Part shown: positions 54,000 through 64,000 of the stretch, one piece after another
Layout: the number at the start of each line of letters is the position of its first letter
How positions within the stretch are numbered: the stretch's first letter is position 1
Assembly (NCBI GenBank): GCA_030272155.1
Contig: CP126206.1
Location: forward strand, 2,232,001-2,296,000
Direction of reading: 5' to 3'
DNA from: Tetradesmus obliquus
Lineage: Eukaryota; Chlorophyta; Chlorophyceae; Sphaeropleales; Scenedesmaceae
Length of the DNA stretch: 64,000 nt
The notes under the pieces: generated by a model
Seen by the model: only the letters and a program-made list of their open reading frames with translations
The model's database searches: none
What the model was told of the DNA's origin: nothing
Translations under genes and position numbers: made by a program

Positions 54000-56430
54000 A
54001 TAAACTGCAATATTACCATTATCTCAATGTGTTTGATGCAGTAAACAAGTGTTCGCGGCAGGACAGCGAGGTCGAGGTGCTTGGGTTGGCGCCCTCGACC
54101 CCCTGGTGCCAAGTCACTGCAGCTGCAACTGCTAAGTGCGCAAGTGACCCATGGGCTGTAACACAATCAGCATGTAGCTGCTGCAACACAAACAGAAGCT
54201 GGCAGCTGCTGCAATCACAGCAACATCAACAGCACGCAGCTGCTGCATGACAGCAAAGGCACCCATGGCCAGCTGCTGCAATCACAACATAAGCAGTGAG
54301 GACACCACACGGAAAAGTTGCCAAGAACTGCATTGACGAGACTGCGTCTCTACCACTTGTACAGATTATGCCTATGGCAGTACACGCGCAACTGCATTTA
54401 CTGTGCATCCTGTTGCAGGCAGCGCCAGCACAGCAATGCACCAGCTGCCACTACTGCTGCATGCCACCATCTGACAACGAAAACATATAAGTTCCAGCAG
54501 CTGCAGATCGCGCACTGGTGTCTGCGTAGCCGGCAGCAGCTGCGAGTTGGCAGGCTGCCACTGCCTGCATTGATCACAAGTGTAGCGGTTGTTTCAAAGA
54601 ACACCCCTGCAGCAGTGAAGCAGAAACATAGCAGCTACACTTGGATTTGCATGCTGCAGTGTAGGATGTGGCACTTGTTGAGGTTGGCGTTATCTCAATC
54701 AAGGTCTGGGCCGACCGGCGTTTAAACAAAAGCAAAACTGCGCGTTGATTGGCGCCCGCCACGTACCACTACATGCAACATTACAGAGCAGCAGCGTCTT
54801 AAGCACCAACATAATCGCTGCCGCTGAATCACACATATGAGGCAAACTGCTTGCATTGCCATACACCGCTCAAGCTCACCAGGAAGTGCATCAGCCATGC
54901 CACGCTGCCGGACAGTCGGCCCCTGTGTCCCTACAGGGAAGGTCTGCGCACCAACAGAGGTCTCAAGTCAATATATCGCACATGCGGTCTCCAAGCAGGC
55001 TGTCTGCTGCTGCACTAGATACAGTGGCGCCATGCTGACTGCAATCAAGTAGGACCCATGCGCGCAGGGAGAAACAGCTGGATGGGTGGCGCGCACACCA
55101 CATGGGGGGCATTGCGAGCAAGTATGGTGTGTGTGAAGTGCGTCGCAAGCACGTTTCACATTATGCAACTGCTGGCCTGCTGGGCACGCTGTCTGCTGCG
55201 TGCGTATGTTCATGTGCGCGTTGCCAAGAATGATCACGACAAGCCCTACAGCAAGCCACATGCTTATAATTGGGAGAGCTGTCACTTCACAGCAGCAGCA
55301 GCAGTAGCAGCAGCGGCAGCAGCTGTGACCTTCTACCTGTTTTCTAATCTGACCTACCTGTGATGCTGGGAGATGGGCAACTGGCGGGAGCCTGCAGACA
55401 GCAGCAGCAGCGCAGGTAACACACAACGCACCTGTGGACAGCCTGCATGCACCCAGCCTCTACAGCTGACATAGCACGGCTGATGCTGCTGCATCTGATA
55501 CTGATCTTGATCTGGTGATGGTGTGATCATTCCTGCGGCAGTACTGCTGCACTGCTGCAACTGTAGCTGCTGCTGCTGCTGTGAGCTGGGCGCCCTAGCA
55601 GCAGCAGGGCTGTTGCTGTCGTTACAGCCGCTGCTGATATGGGTAAGAGTCGCTCACCATGTCATCAAAGTATCAAGATAAGCAGTAGCAGCTCCATGCG
55701 CTTTTTACAGCATTGATGTCCTGCAGGATCAACCTTGCAGCTGCATAGTGCTTCAAGGACTGCTGCTGCTCAATGAGCAGGCATCTGCAGCCTGACAAAC
55801 GCTCAATAACCGCATTGATATGCTGTCATTCATGATCGCTTTCAGCGATGGTCTCTGCCAGTGGGCACGCGCTCGCAGTCTGTTTCAGCCCCGTGCACCA
55901 TATGCAGCGCAGCTGCAGTGCGCGACACAGGTGCGATCGCTGTAATGTGTCAGCAGTGATCATTTGATCATCATTTGCAGCTGTATGCTTGCCAGTAGAT
56001 GAACAGTTCACGGGCGTATGCCATCTGGCCATTTTGTATTTTAACACATGACATACCTTGCAGCATCACGCAATGGGGCTGTACGAGCCATTAAACTTTT
56101 TTCATTTAATGTACACGATGGTTTTGGAAAGGCTGCTGCTTCGGCAGCAGGGGAAGTGGTGCAATGCTCTGGTGACATGCTGATCTTCGCCGTGAGGCAC
56201 TGTCGTGCCATAACACACCATAACTGTTGATTTATAGGAAGAGACTTTACCATCTCGCACACTTTGGTGTGAATATCAAGCCGGTGCGGACGTGGTATCG
56301 ACAAACCCTACAGCAAGCCCATGGGCTGGCCAGCTGACGTGCTTGCTGTTCAGTGACACAGTATAAGCGGCATACATGCAATAACGTCTACTTGCGGCGT
56401 TTCAGCCGGGTTTCGAGCGTACAATGCATC
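54000..56430. other. Intergenic region, no gene recognised
   Basis: No supported gene. Short CAG/GCA tracts occur at 55291-55325 and 55568-55585. Several tgcagctgctgcaa-type palindromic words occur around 54110-54280 but do not form a tandem array. Confidence 0.5.
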
Positions 56431-57003
56431 AGCAGCAGCACATGTCCAGTTGCAGGCAGACTGCCAGTCCAGTGACCTGCAACTGGACATGCAAACCCAC
56501 CAACTGGACACGATTTGGTGCCATTGGACATGCCTGGACATGCAGCTGGACATCTCGGTGACCATAGTGAGAAAAAAACTCATCAGCATCATCAATAGCT
56601 TGAGCAATAGCCAGAGAGGACAGAAAGACCTCATGATCCGTGTCCGGGTGACACCGCATCAAAAGCAACATAATAAATAGCTAAAGGCGCTCGCTGACCA
56701 GCGGTACTCGTGGAGCATGGCGGGGCTTCCGCCCTGGCTGACAGCTAAGTAGCCCCGGTCCATGCGCATATCAAACAGTACAGGTGTCTTGGGAAGGTGT
56801 GCTGCGCGCGGAACCGGATTGTCTGCTACATGTGGGACGTAACCAACTGCCGAGGGCAGACGCACGTTGGTGCTAGCAGGAGGAACGGCCACAGAAGGCT
56901 CGGGCGCTCGCGAAGAAGAAGCCCCGGCCGCTTGAGTGTTCATACGTGCAAGCTCGTTCTCCAAAGTCTGAATCCTGGCTACCAACTCTTCGGAGGTAGC
57001 CAT
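56431..57003 (-). mobile_element. gag-like fragment of an LTR retrotransposon with heptamer cluster
   Basis: From an ATG at 57003 the minus strand encodes MATSEELVARIQTLENELAR, a coiled-coil start followed by a Pro/Ser linker and a helical region, as in N-terminal ends of gag proteins of plant and algal LTR elements. The frame breaks near 56690 and continues as PDTDHEVFLSSLAIAQAIDD in another frame. It then runs into the CTGGACA heptamer cluster at 56438-56570. No protease, RT or LTR is visible, so it is a decayed fragment. The family is inferred from layout only. Confidence 0.5.
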
Positions 57004-57038
57004 TGCAACGTCTACCACTGCCGCAAAGCGGCAGACTG

Positions 57039-58061
57039 TTAGTCGCGAAGCGACAAAACAGGAACATAGTGCCCTGCGGCAAGCCCAGCATAAATCACCC
57101 ACAGTGGCAGACCACCTACCAGACCCAAAACCTCAGCAAAGACCCACCCAGCATAGCCCGCCCTGAATAGGACTGCTTTGCTAGGCATAAACACCATAAA
57201 TGGTGAATTTAGCTGTCTAGCTGTTGCATGCCACCAAGCAAGCGCACTGCACACAATAAAGCTCACCAGAGCAAGCCGTCCTTGAGGGCTTGGGGGTGGT
57301 AAAGCCCTCACTGCACTTCTCACACTTCAGGGAGCCCGTAGCTGGCGCGATGCTGCCAGGCAGACACTGCAGGTGCACCACATCACAATCAGCTACAGCA
57401 CTGAGTTGGCAGCAACTTCAGGCTCCAGAATCTTACCCCAGCTGTTACAAAGAATACACATGGACTTGCGGTGGCAGCTGCCAAGCACTTACTATGTGCC
57501 CTAACCACTTGATAACTGCCAGCCTAATAAGGCAGCTGCAGCATGCACACAATCATGAGGCACTCCGTGCACTATGTGGCAAGATGAGCAACTGCACGAC
57601 TGCACTCGCAAGGGCCTGCCTAGCAGCTGGCTTGCCAGCCCGTCACTCTCACTTACCAGCCTGCAAGCAGCCGGGTTTGTTTCATGTGGGACACGACCAG
57701 GAGGGCAGCACACGCACGCACGCTTCTGGCGCGGCACCCGGCTTGGAGTGCCTGCCTTGCCTGCTGGCGCCTGGCAGACCAGGCAGCCTGGCCTGCAGTC
57801 AGTAGTTGTAAGCCCTGCCACAGCTGTGCACTGCTCTCCCAGGGGAGATGCTGAAGTCCTGGAACTGTTTGCATCCTGTTTGATGCTGATCATTTGAGCT
57901 GTTGCTGGCGCTGGAAGCAAACAGGTCCCAGCAATCAGAATGAGCACCACTCCCAGTGGTGCAGCTGCGAGTGCTGGCCGCACGGCCGTACGGGCACAAA
58001 CGCCTTGCTTCATCGCTCCTAACGTAGTCAATATGCAGGGTTTGATAGGGTTAGACGGCAT
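57039..58061 (-). CDS. Small Cys-rich secreted protein, 3 exons (C-terminus uncertain)
   Basis: Exons 57657-58061, 57267-57366 and, tentatively, 57039-57073, giving 179 residues. The N-terminus has a hydrophobic core (PLGVVLILIAGTCLLPAPA) ending at ATAQ, a plausible late signal peptide. Two Cys-rich segments follow: CRPGCLVCQAPAGKAG...CVCCPPG, and CLPGSIAPATGSLKCEKCSE with GFTTPKPSRTAC. The second resembles the short CxPG...CxxCxxGxxT repeats of ephrin-receptor-like (GCC2/GCC3) domains; function unknown. Exon 3 (GHYVPVLSLRD, stop) keeps phase and has a CCGCAG acceptor, but it directly abuts the gag-like fragment, so a transposon insertion may have replaced the original 3' end. Confidence 0.6.
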
Positions 58062-61000
58062 CGCGGTTCTCTAGGCTCGGACAGCAAGACTCGCTCAGCA
58101 GCCAAATTTGACGGGATGCTATCAGCTGCACCCCTTTGCATGCGCGGGCCACCAATGACGCACTTGTTGCTTTCGGTGCTAGCTAATGCACATGTAGAGC
58201 GTTCCTGGGCTCCGAATGAGTCGCTGTAGCTCCGTGCCTGATGTTGTCAATTGTACTGGCAGCGTTGTTGCCGCTGCTGCAATATATCTTGACAAAAGGC
58301 AAAGCATGCAATGCGGTGATCTCAGACCACGTACAGAATGTCTTATAGTTGCAGCAGGTGCAGCGGGTGCACACCACGGGGCAGGGACAAGTGTCCTGCT
58401 TGTCCCTGCCCACATGCTGCACTAACAAGCAATATAAAGTATGATATGTAATGTAGAGTTGTGGTTGTGTTTCAGCGTGCTGACCCTGTTCCCGTCGTCT
58501 CCTTGACATCATTGCGCTGCACGTCTGCATGCATGGGGTTTGGATTCCACAGAAGTGTTTTCAAAGCTACCATAATTGATTATGTATGTCCGAACAATCC
58601 AACAGCTGCGTAATGCTGACGACGTGCAGGTCCCATGACTCAAGATCGCATCGTGATGCTGTCACTATCGTGAGATAGTGCGTGCTGCGGAAGGCACCTG
58701 ATTGACCCAAAATAGATAATTTATTCAACGGTATCCACATATGTCGGAGAATGTAAATTGAGATGCAGCGTCGTGACGCATAGGCAACGGCAGTAGGGTT
58801 GCCCTTGTTGTAGGAAATTCACAGACACAGCGGAAGGGGGCTGCAGTTCGCAAAAGCACGCTCGACTGCGCATTGCATGTTTCAACTCTCAGCACTGCAG
58901 TGTTGCTTCAGGTGCAGGGACAACATGTACCCACGGAGCAGCTCGCCCCGGGTATTTGTGTCCCTTTCTGCTCGCTGCAGCTGCGTGTCATTGCTGCGGT
59001 GATATATGATATATAACGTGGTGAAGCGATGATGGCAATTGATGTGCCGCTCGTCACCCCGACTACAGCTGCAGGTGCAGGGACAACACATGGTGCTCGG
59101 CAATCTCTTGATGCGGTGCATCATTTTCCTACAGTTGTATCATGTGTTGCAGAACATCGGGCATGTAGCTTGGTGACTGTGCCTGGTGCAACTGCTGCCC
59201 ATGAGTTGTGCGTGCACAAGTGCTGAGCGTGCACGGGGATGCCAGCTCTGTAGTAAACCTGATTCAATGTGTGAACCACCAGACGTGGTGATGATGAAGT
59301 GCAATTGGCCTGTAGCGCGTGTTTCAAGGATGTGTGTCCCACGGCTGCAGCCCACTTACTGCTGCTGTTTGACTGGCTCTCTTGTGCTCAAAGGGGGAAT
59401 GTGTGCATGCTATGCCAGATGGCATGTGACAGGTTTGAGCGCAGATGATGTTTTGCACCATCATGCTGCTGCAGTAGTGGTGGTGGCCTGCCTGTTTCTG
59501 GCTGGATGTTGTGCGCGGCGTGACTTGGCGTGCTGCTGTGAGTGTGACTAGTGTGCGTTGGGCAATATGGTCGCCTGCCAAATATTTCATCTATGCGTTG
59601 TTGAATTGTGGCTGTGGCGCTGTTTATGTTGGAGGGAAGTTTCACCATGTTGTGGTAACAGGGCAGCAGCAAGCCCAACAGTGTTGCTGTACAGCATGCT
59701 GGTACATGTACCAGTAGCAGCAGCGCGTGGCGATATTTGAGGTGTAGCGCCCATGGCGGTATGGCACAACTTTGTAAGGAGTTTAAGCGTGCAACTTTGA
59801 GGCACGGACTTGGAGTGCAACACCCGAATCTGTTCAGGTGATGCTGAAACCTTCTACACTAGAACAGTGTTCATCTGTGTTACATGCACTGCAGCAGGAG
59901 CTGCACATGCTCACACTTTGAGGTGCTGCAACCATGGTGGCCTTTCGGGAGACTAGTTCAGGGGTTTAGTACGCATTGTGCTGCATCATGCGTGCACTGA
60001 TTGACCTACAAGCCGTTCTACGAGGCGTTCTACAAGGCGTTCTACGAGGCACCGGACTGGTGTTGCGTACCCGGAAGGCACACCTGATAGCATCACGCAA
60101 TGCACGTGCAGTGCACTGTTAGCTTGTTTAACAGCCAGCGGCTGACCAGTTGCCATGCTGTCAGCATGCAGTGCATCATTTTGTTCGTCATGCACAGCTC
60201 AGTCGCCCCAGCAAACATAGACCTGCTGTAGCACACGGCTTGTCATTGGCCTGGTGGAGCGGCTGCCAACGCACGGCGACCCAAAGGTTCGAACCGTTCG
60301 AACTGAGTGCACCCGTGTGGAGGAGGAAGAGCGTGACAAGCTAAATCATTACCCGTTGCACATGCATGGTGCCTTGAAACGGACGAATGTTATGCTCTCA
60401 GGTGTAGCTGACAAACCCTCGATATGCCGCTGCGGTTGTGGGTGCTAAGCAACCAGTGGACTAAGCGGGATGTGAACTTAAGATGCTCACAACATGCCGC
60501 TCAAAGACCATTTGTGCAGCAACAAGCTCAACTAGAAGTGCAAGGCACGACACCACTGTTGTTGATGTCTTCAAGACATTCAATGGCATTGTATGATTCT
60601 AGCGTTTGCTGAAACAAACCAGCTGACCACTGCACGGGGGCTCTGCTAGTGTGCATAGTCAGTCTTTTGGCCCATATTACGGTACTGGGTGCTGCAGAAA
60701 TTGCATACGTGAGCTGAGTAAATCACGCATTGTGTAGCAATGGTGGTTTGCGGCATGCGACTCATGTAAGCAATCAACTCCCCGCCAGATGATCCGTGAT
60801 AACGGTGACAGCGAGTGCCACCGCACCAGACGCGCAACCTGCAACAAAATGCATGCAGTTGGCATATGTGCACTTGACGACCGTTTGCTTGTGCATACCC
60901 ATCTTTCATCCTTCAACACCGTGTGCAACACCTTGTACAACACCGTCGGTGATGCAAAAGTGCAGCGTAGAATAGTGTGTGACTGTACACACGTGTTGTT

Positions 61001-61523
61001 CTGGAACATGTATGAAACAAAATAATGCATGCAGTTGGCACACATAGGCTAAAAACTCACCACGTAAGCGGATACCCAATGAACCTCATGTGATTCATGT
61101 TCTACTTACGTTCCCATGACACAGAGTCACATGGAGCCCATGCAACATGCACCAGAAGCTGCCCGCAACATCTCACACTATCCAAGAACAAACTTTGTTG
61201 ATTGAGTCAATCAACTTTTCAACTGCATGCAACCATCACAATGTCCAGTCGCAGCACCCAATTAGCGTGTTATCTTCGATAGCATGTAAGTCTCCAAGCA
61301 AGCAACTGTTCTCCTCAGGAAACATGCGCCGAGCTCTCAATGATAAGCCATCAAAAATGCGCTGCAGAATGTCATCTCTGAGATGCTTGGTGCTTATGCC
61401 ACATATATAGGTTGCTTGCCGGCAAACTTACGTTTACAACATCACATATGCATGTGTGTGGTGTTCCCGGAACTGAAGCCTCATCTGGCATGCTCTGTGC
61501 CAATGTGCTATCACCACACGCTG
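58062..61523. other. Gene-free region with hairpin and short tandem repeat
   Basis: No gene is supported in 3.46 kb. A 13-bp-arm hairpin gggcagggacaag/cttgtccctgccc sits at 58379-58411, and the word gcagggacaac recurs at about 58917 and 59077. A 12-bp unit cgttctacgagg occurs three times at 60013-60048. A TGTAA on the minus strand (61434-61438) lies 86 nt past the next gene's stop and may be its poly(A) signal. Confidence 0.55.
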
Positions 61524-63948
61524 TCATCCGCGTCCACATGTGAGCTTCACCTTTAGGACACGCTCATTTTCAGCATCTGCTATGTATGCCCATTCTCCGC
61601 TCGGGTCAAACGCCATGCCCCTTCGAGGGCCTATCTGTGTGTTGGCTGCATTGTTGGGATCAATGGCTGACCCGCATGTGCCTACTTTGCCTGCCACAAG
61701 CCACAACTTGCCGTTGGAAGCCTTCATGTGCCACACAACGCAATGAACAGGGACGATATCGAAGGTGATGCTGTCCCTCTCGTACTTCACATCACTAATG
61801 AGCAGGTTGCCCGCAACATCGGAAGCTACTGCCATGGCAGACAGTTTTGCGGATGTTGCTAAGACATCATTTGCGGCTGTGTCGCTCCCGGTATTCCAAA
61901 CACTGGAAGTGTCCGGCGCGCCTGGGCCAGCCCATTCGAGGACATGGGGGTAAGCAACAACAAAGGCATCACCGCCAGCGCCGTTGAAGGTAAGGCCTCG
62001 GGGGTTGTATGGTGGATCTCTTGGTGCTACTGGCGCAACCGATGTGTACCCGCTGAGGTCTGAAGGGAAGCTGTAGATTGCGCCATTCTTCACGCCGTAG
62101 TAAGTGCCGACAACATAAATCATGCTTGCATGCTGCGCAAGGCCCCAGAAGGCAATGTCAGGGTCCGCCACAGAAATGTTGCTGAGCACGCCTGCATTGC
62201 TGAGCCTGTACACATGGTTGGTGCCGGTTGTGAAATACACATCTCCGCCGGGCACAACAAGCACGTGAGCGGGCTCCAAATAACCTGATACCATCTGCTC
62301 CCTTGTCACCAGTGTTGTGACTGTGCCTGTGGCGGACACCTTGCGGATTACATTGTTCCAGGCATCTGCAATCACAAACGAAATGTTCAGCACAGTAAAC
62401 GGCAACCCTTTGAGTAACATGTTTAGGTAATCTGAGCTACAAAGAATGAAAACCCTTGTTGTTATGGCATACTAATCAATCTAAAGCCATGAAATGACTC
62501 TAAGGGTTTTGTAGCTTCACATGAGCAGGTTGTGTGTGTCTGGAAGCTCTTCCTAAAACGGGCCATCAGAGGGACGCCAGAACTGCAAGCAAGGGTGTAC
62601 AAGGGATGGCAACGCTGGAACTCCCCTTGAGTCTGAGAACGTTTGGAGGGGCAGCTATCGTATCCTGCCCATGTATTTTCTTCCACGAGGTCTGTGAACG
62701 TATAATTGTCCCATTGCCACATGGACACCAAGCTATGCAAATGTCATCCCCAACACATATGCCAGCTGGTCTCACCTGCAATGAACACATTACCCGCGGC
62801 ATCAACCGCCAACCCTGATGGTTTCCAGAACAGAGCCGCTGTAGCAGGGCCACCATCGCCTTTGTAACCATTTAAACCAGTCAACCCCGCAAAGACTTGA
62901 ACACAGGTGCCATCAGCAGGGCTGCAGGCAGTGCCGTCCCACCAGGCGCCGGTGGCGCAGCCACACGCAAACCCAGATGCGAGTTCAGCCCGTTCATAAC
63001 AAGTGCCACTTGAACCGGTCATCTTTGCCGGTGCACAAGGATTGGTGGCACAGCCTGCAACAATGCATTAAAACGCATAAAAGTGTTGAATTAGAGATCA
63101 AGAGAATTGCAATATCAGGGTTACTGTGCTGCAGCCGCAACTAAGGCTGCATTGCATGCAACTCACCAGTTTCAGTTTGTTTACTCTACATCCTCCTTTG
63201 TGCTACGAGGCTCTGTATCACAAAAACACTTGCTGCAAGCCTTTGCAGACCACAGTAAAGATGCATCAGAAAACAACGGGATGTTGAAAGCTGGAACGTA
63301 CTCCTCATGCCAATCCGGTCCGACGGGCCGTGCTCAAAGTCTGATGCTTGAACTGTGTATGTGTTCTTGCATCTCCCTGAAATCCTACTCACGTGTGCAT
63401 CCACCAAATCCAGATCCCGCATCATCAGTCCAGGCAGTGCCGGGTTTGCAACCACACGTATAACCATTCTTGGGTGCGGGGTTGTCAAAGCAAGTGCCGT
63501 TGCCGTTGCCGGAGTCACAATCGTTGTACTCGCACGCAGGCGTGTCTGTTTGGCAAAAATCACCAGCAAAGAGGGGCAGCCATGGCCAGGTTGCATTGCA
63601 GAGCCAACAAGTACACTTGTGGAGGCATTCACACTTTTGTCAAACATTCGGAGACTGACATGGCATGAGATGAACTGCAGCATCTGCACAGCATGTGCCA
63701 TGCTAGGACTGCTCAGCTTGATGTCCACAGCACACTGTGACAGACACATTGTCGGTCGTTATGACTGGCTAGATTGCATCTCAGCCGCATCACACCTTGG
63801 CACTTGCCATCGATCCAGGAGTAGCCTTCAACACACCCGCAAATAAACGGGAATTTCCAATAATCGAGTTCAGATGCAGGCGTATCATAGCAATTGCCAT
63901 CCGACAACGCCTTGCCGGTGCATGGGCTACCTATACATCCATCCACAT
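61524..63948 (-). CDS. EGF-like/NHL-repeat extracellular protein B, 4 exons visible, 5' end off window
   Basis: Paralogue of the 49.5-53.4 kb gene with the same domain order, exon layout and phase-1 introns. Exons 63796-63948, 63393-63545, 62776-63054 and 61524-62365. The first two each encode an EGF-like module (DVDGCIGSPCTGK and DTPACEYNDCDSGN). The third has a Cys module (FACGCATGAWWDGTACS) plus the first NHL blade (GYKGDGGPATAALF, NVFIA). The last continues the beta-propeller (DAWNNVIRKVSATG, NLLISDV, EWAYIADAENERVLKVKLTC). Visible exons total 1427 nt. The upstream exons lie beyond 64000; sequence there begins with a (CAG)n tract (63959-64000) adjoining the intron. No exon-edge copies are present in its introns. 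Confidence 0.88.
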
Positions 63949-63955
63949 CTGAAAG

Positions 63956-63958
<3 letters not shown>

Positions 63959-64000
<42 letters not shown>
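63959..64000. repeat. (CAG)n tract at window edge
   Basis: About fourteen CAG triplets with one caa interruption, running off the window. In the transcript sense of the EGF/NHL gene B they read CTG and end just before the CTTTCAG acceptor at 63948/63949. Confidence 0.9.

Noticed and set aside
59388..59678. Minus-strand frame with IQQRIDEIFGRRP as a possible nuclease fragment
   Set aside because: The stretch is short, no catalytic motif can be placed, and flanking residues look random.
60013..60048. Short repeat encoding LVER units as a coding minisatellite
   Set aside because: Only three 12-bp units, no supporting open frame with start or family similarity.

Overview
This is a nuclear genomic window from a photosynthetic eukaryote, most likely a chlorophyte green alga. 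The evidence is dense GT-AG introns, 3' splice sites that are almost always CTGCAG, very abundant CAG/CTG triplet tracts, and the gene content (CDC48, DGAT2, a plant-type thiol/halide methyltransferase, secreted Ala/Pro-rich proteins with cellulose-binding-like modules). Placement in Chlorophyceae (Sphaeropleales or Chlamydomonadales) is inference only. All genes but one are on the minus strand.

Layout: CDC48/p97 AAA ATPase (46-8925, minus, C-terminus off the left edge); a 427-bp divergent promoter; a TMX-like membrane thioredoxin (9353-12669, plus); an FAD amine oxidase-like protein (13817-18745, minus); a HOL-type thiol/halide methyltransferase (19668-23572, minus); a secreted protein with two CBM1-like modules (25473-29640, minus); DGAT2 (31289-35719, minus); spliceosomal SmF (37196-39568, minus); a secreted basic Ala/Pro/Lys-rich protein (42820-45619, minus). 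The right third is poorer in genes. It holds a non-LTR retrotransposon 3' end, a tRNA-derived SINE, a gag-like fragment, a small Cys-rich secreted protein (57039-58061, minus), and two related EGF-like/NHL secreted proteins (49553-53375 and 61524 to beyond 63948, minus).

The exon models are my own, built from homology, GT-AG sites and phase. For every complete gene the exon lengths sum to a multiple of three, which supports them. There is no single operon-like theme. The genes are protein quality control, ER redox, lipid synthesis, splicing, volatile methylation and the cell surface.

The outstanding signal is structural. From about 0.2 to 43.4 kb, most exon-intron junctions are accompanied inside the adjoining intron (or 3'UTR) by truncated, tandem, diverged copies of that same junction. 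Each copy carries roughly 30-130 nt of exon edge, the splice site and some intron, and there are 1-12 copies with periods of 50-270 bp. Decoy splice sites are mostly preserved. This occurs independently in eight unrelated genes and is not seen in the genes of the right third. I know of no named system that matches it.
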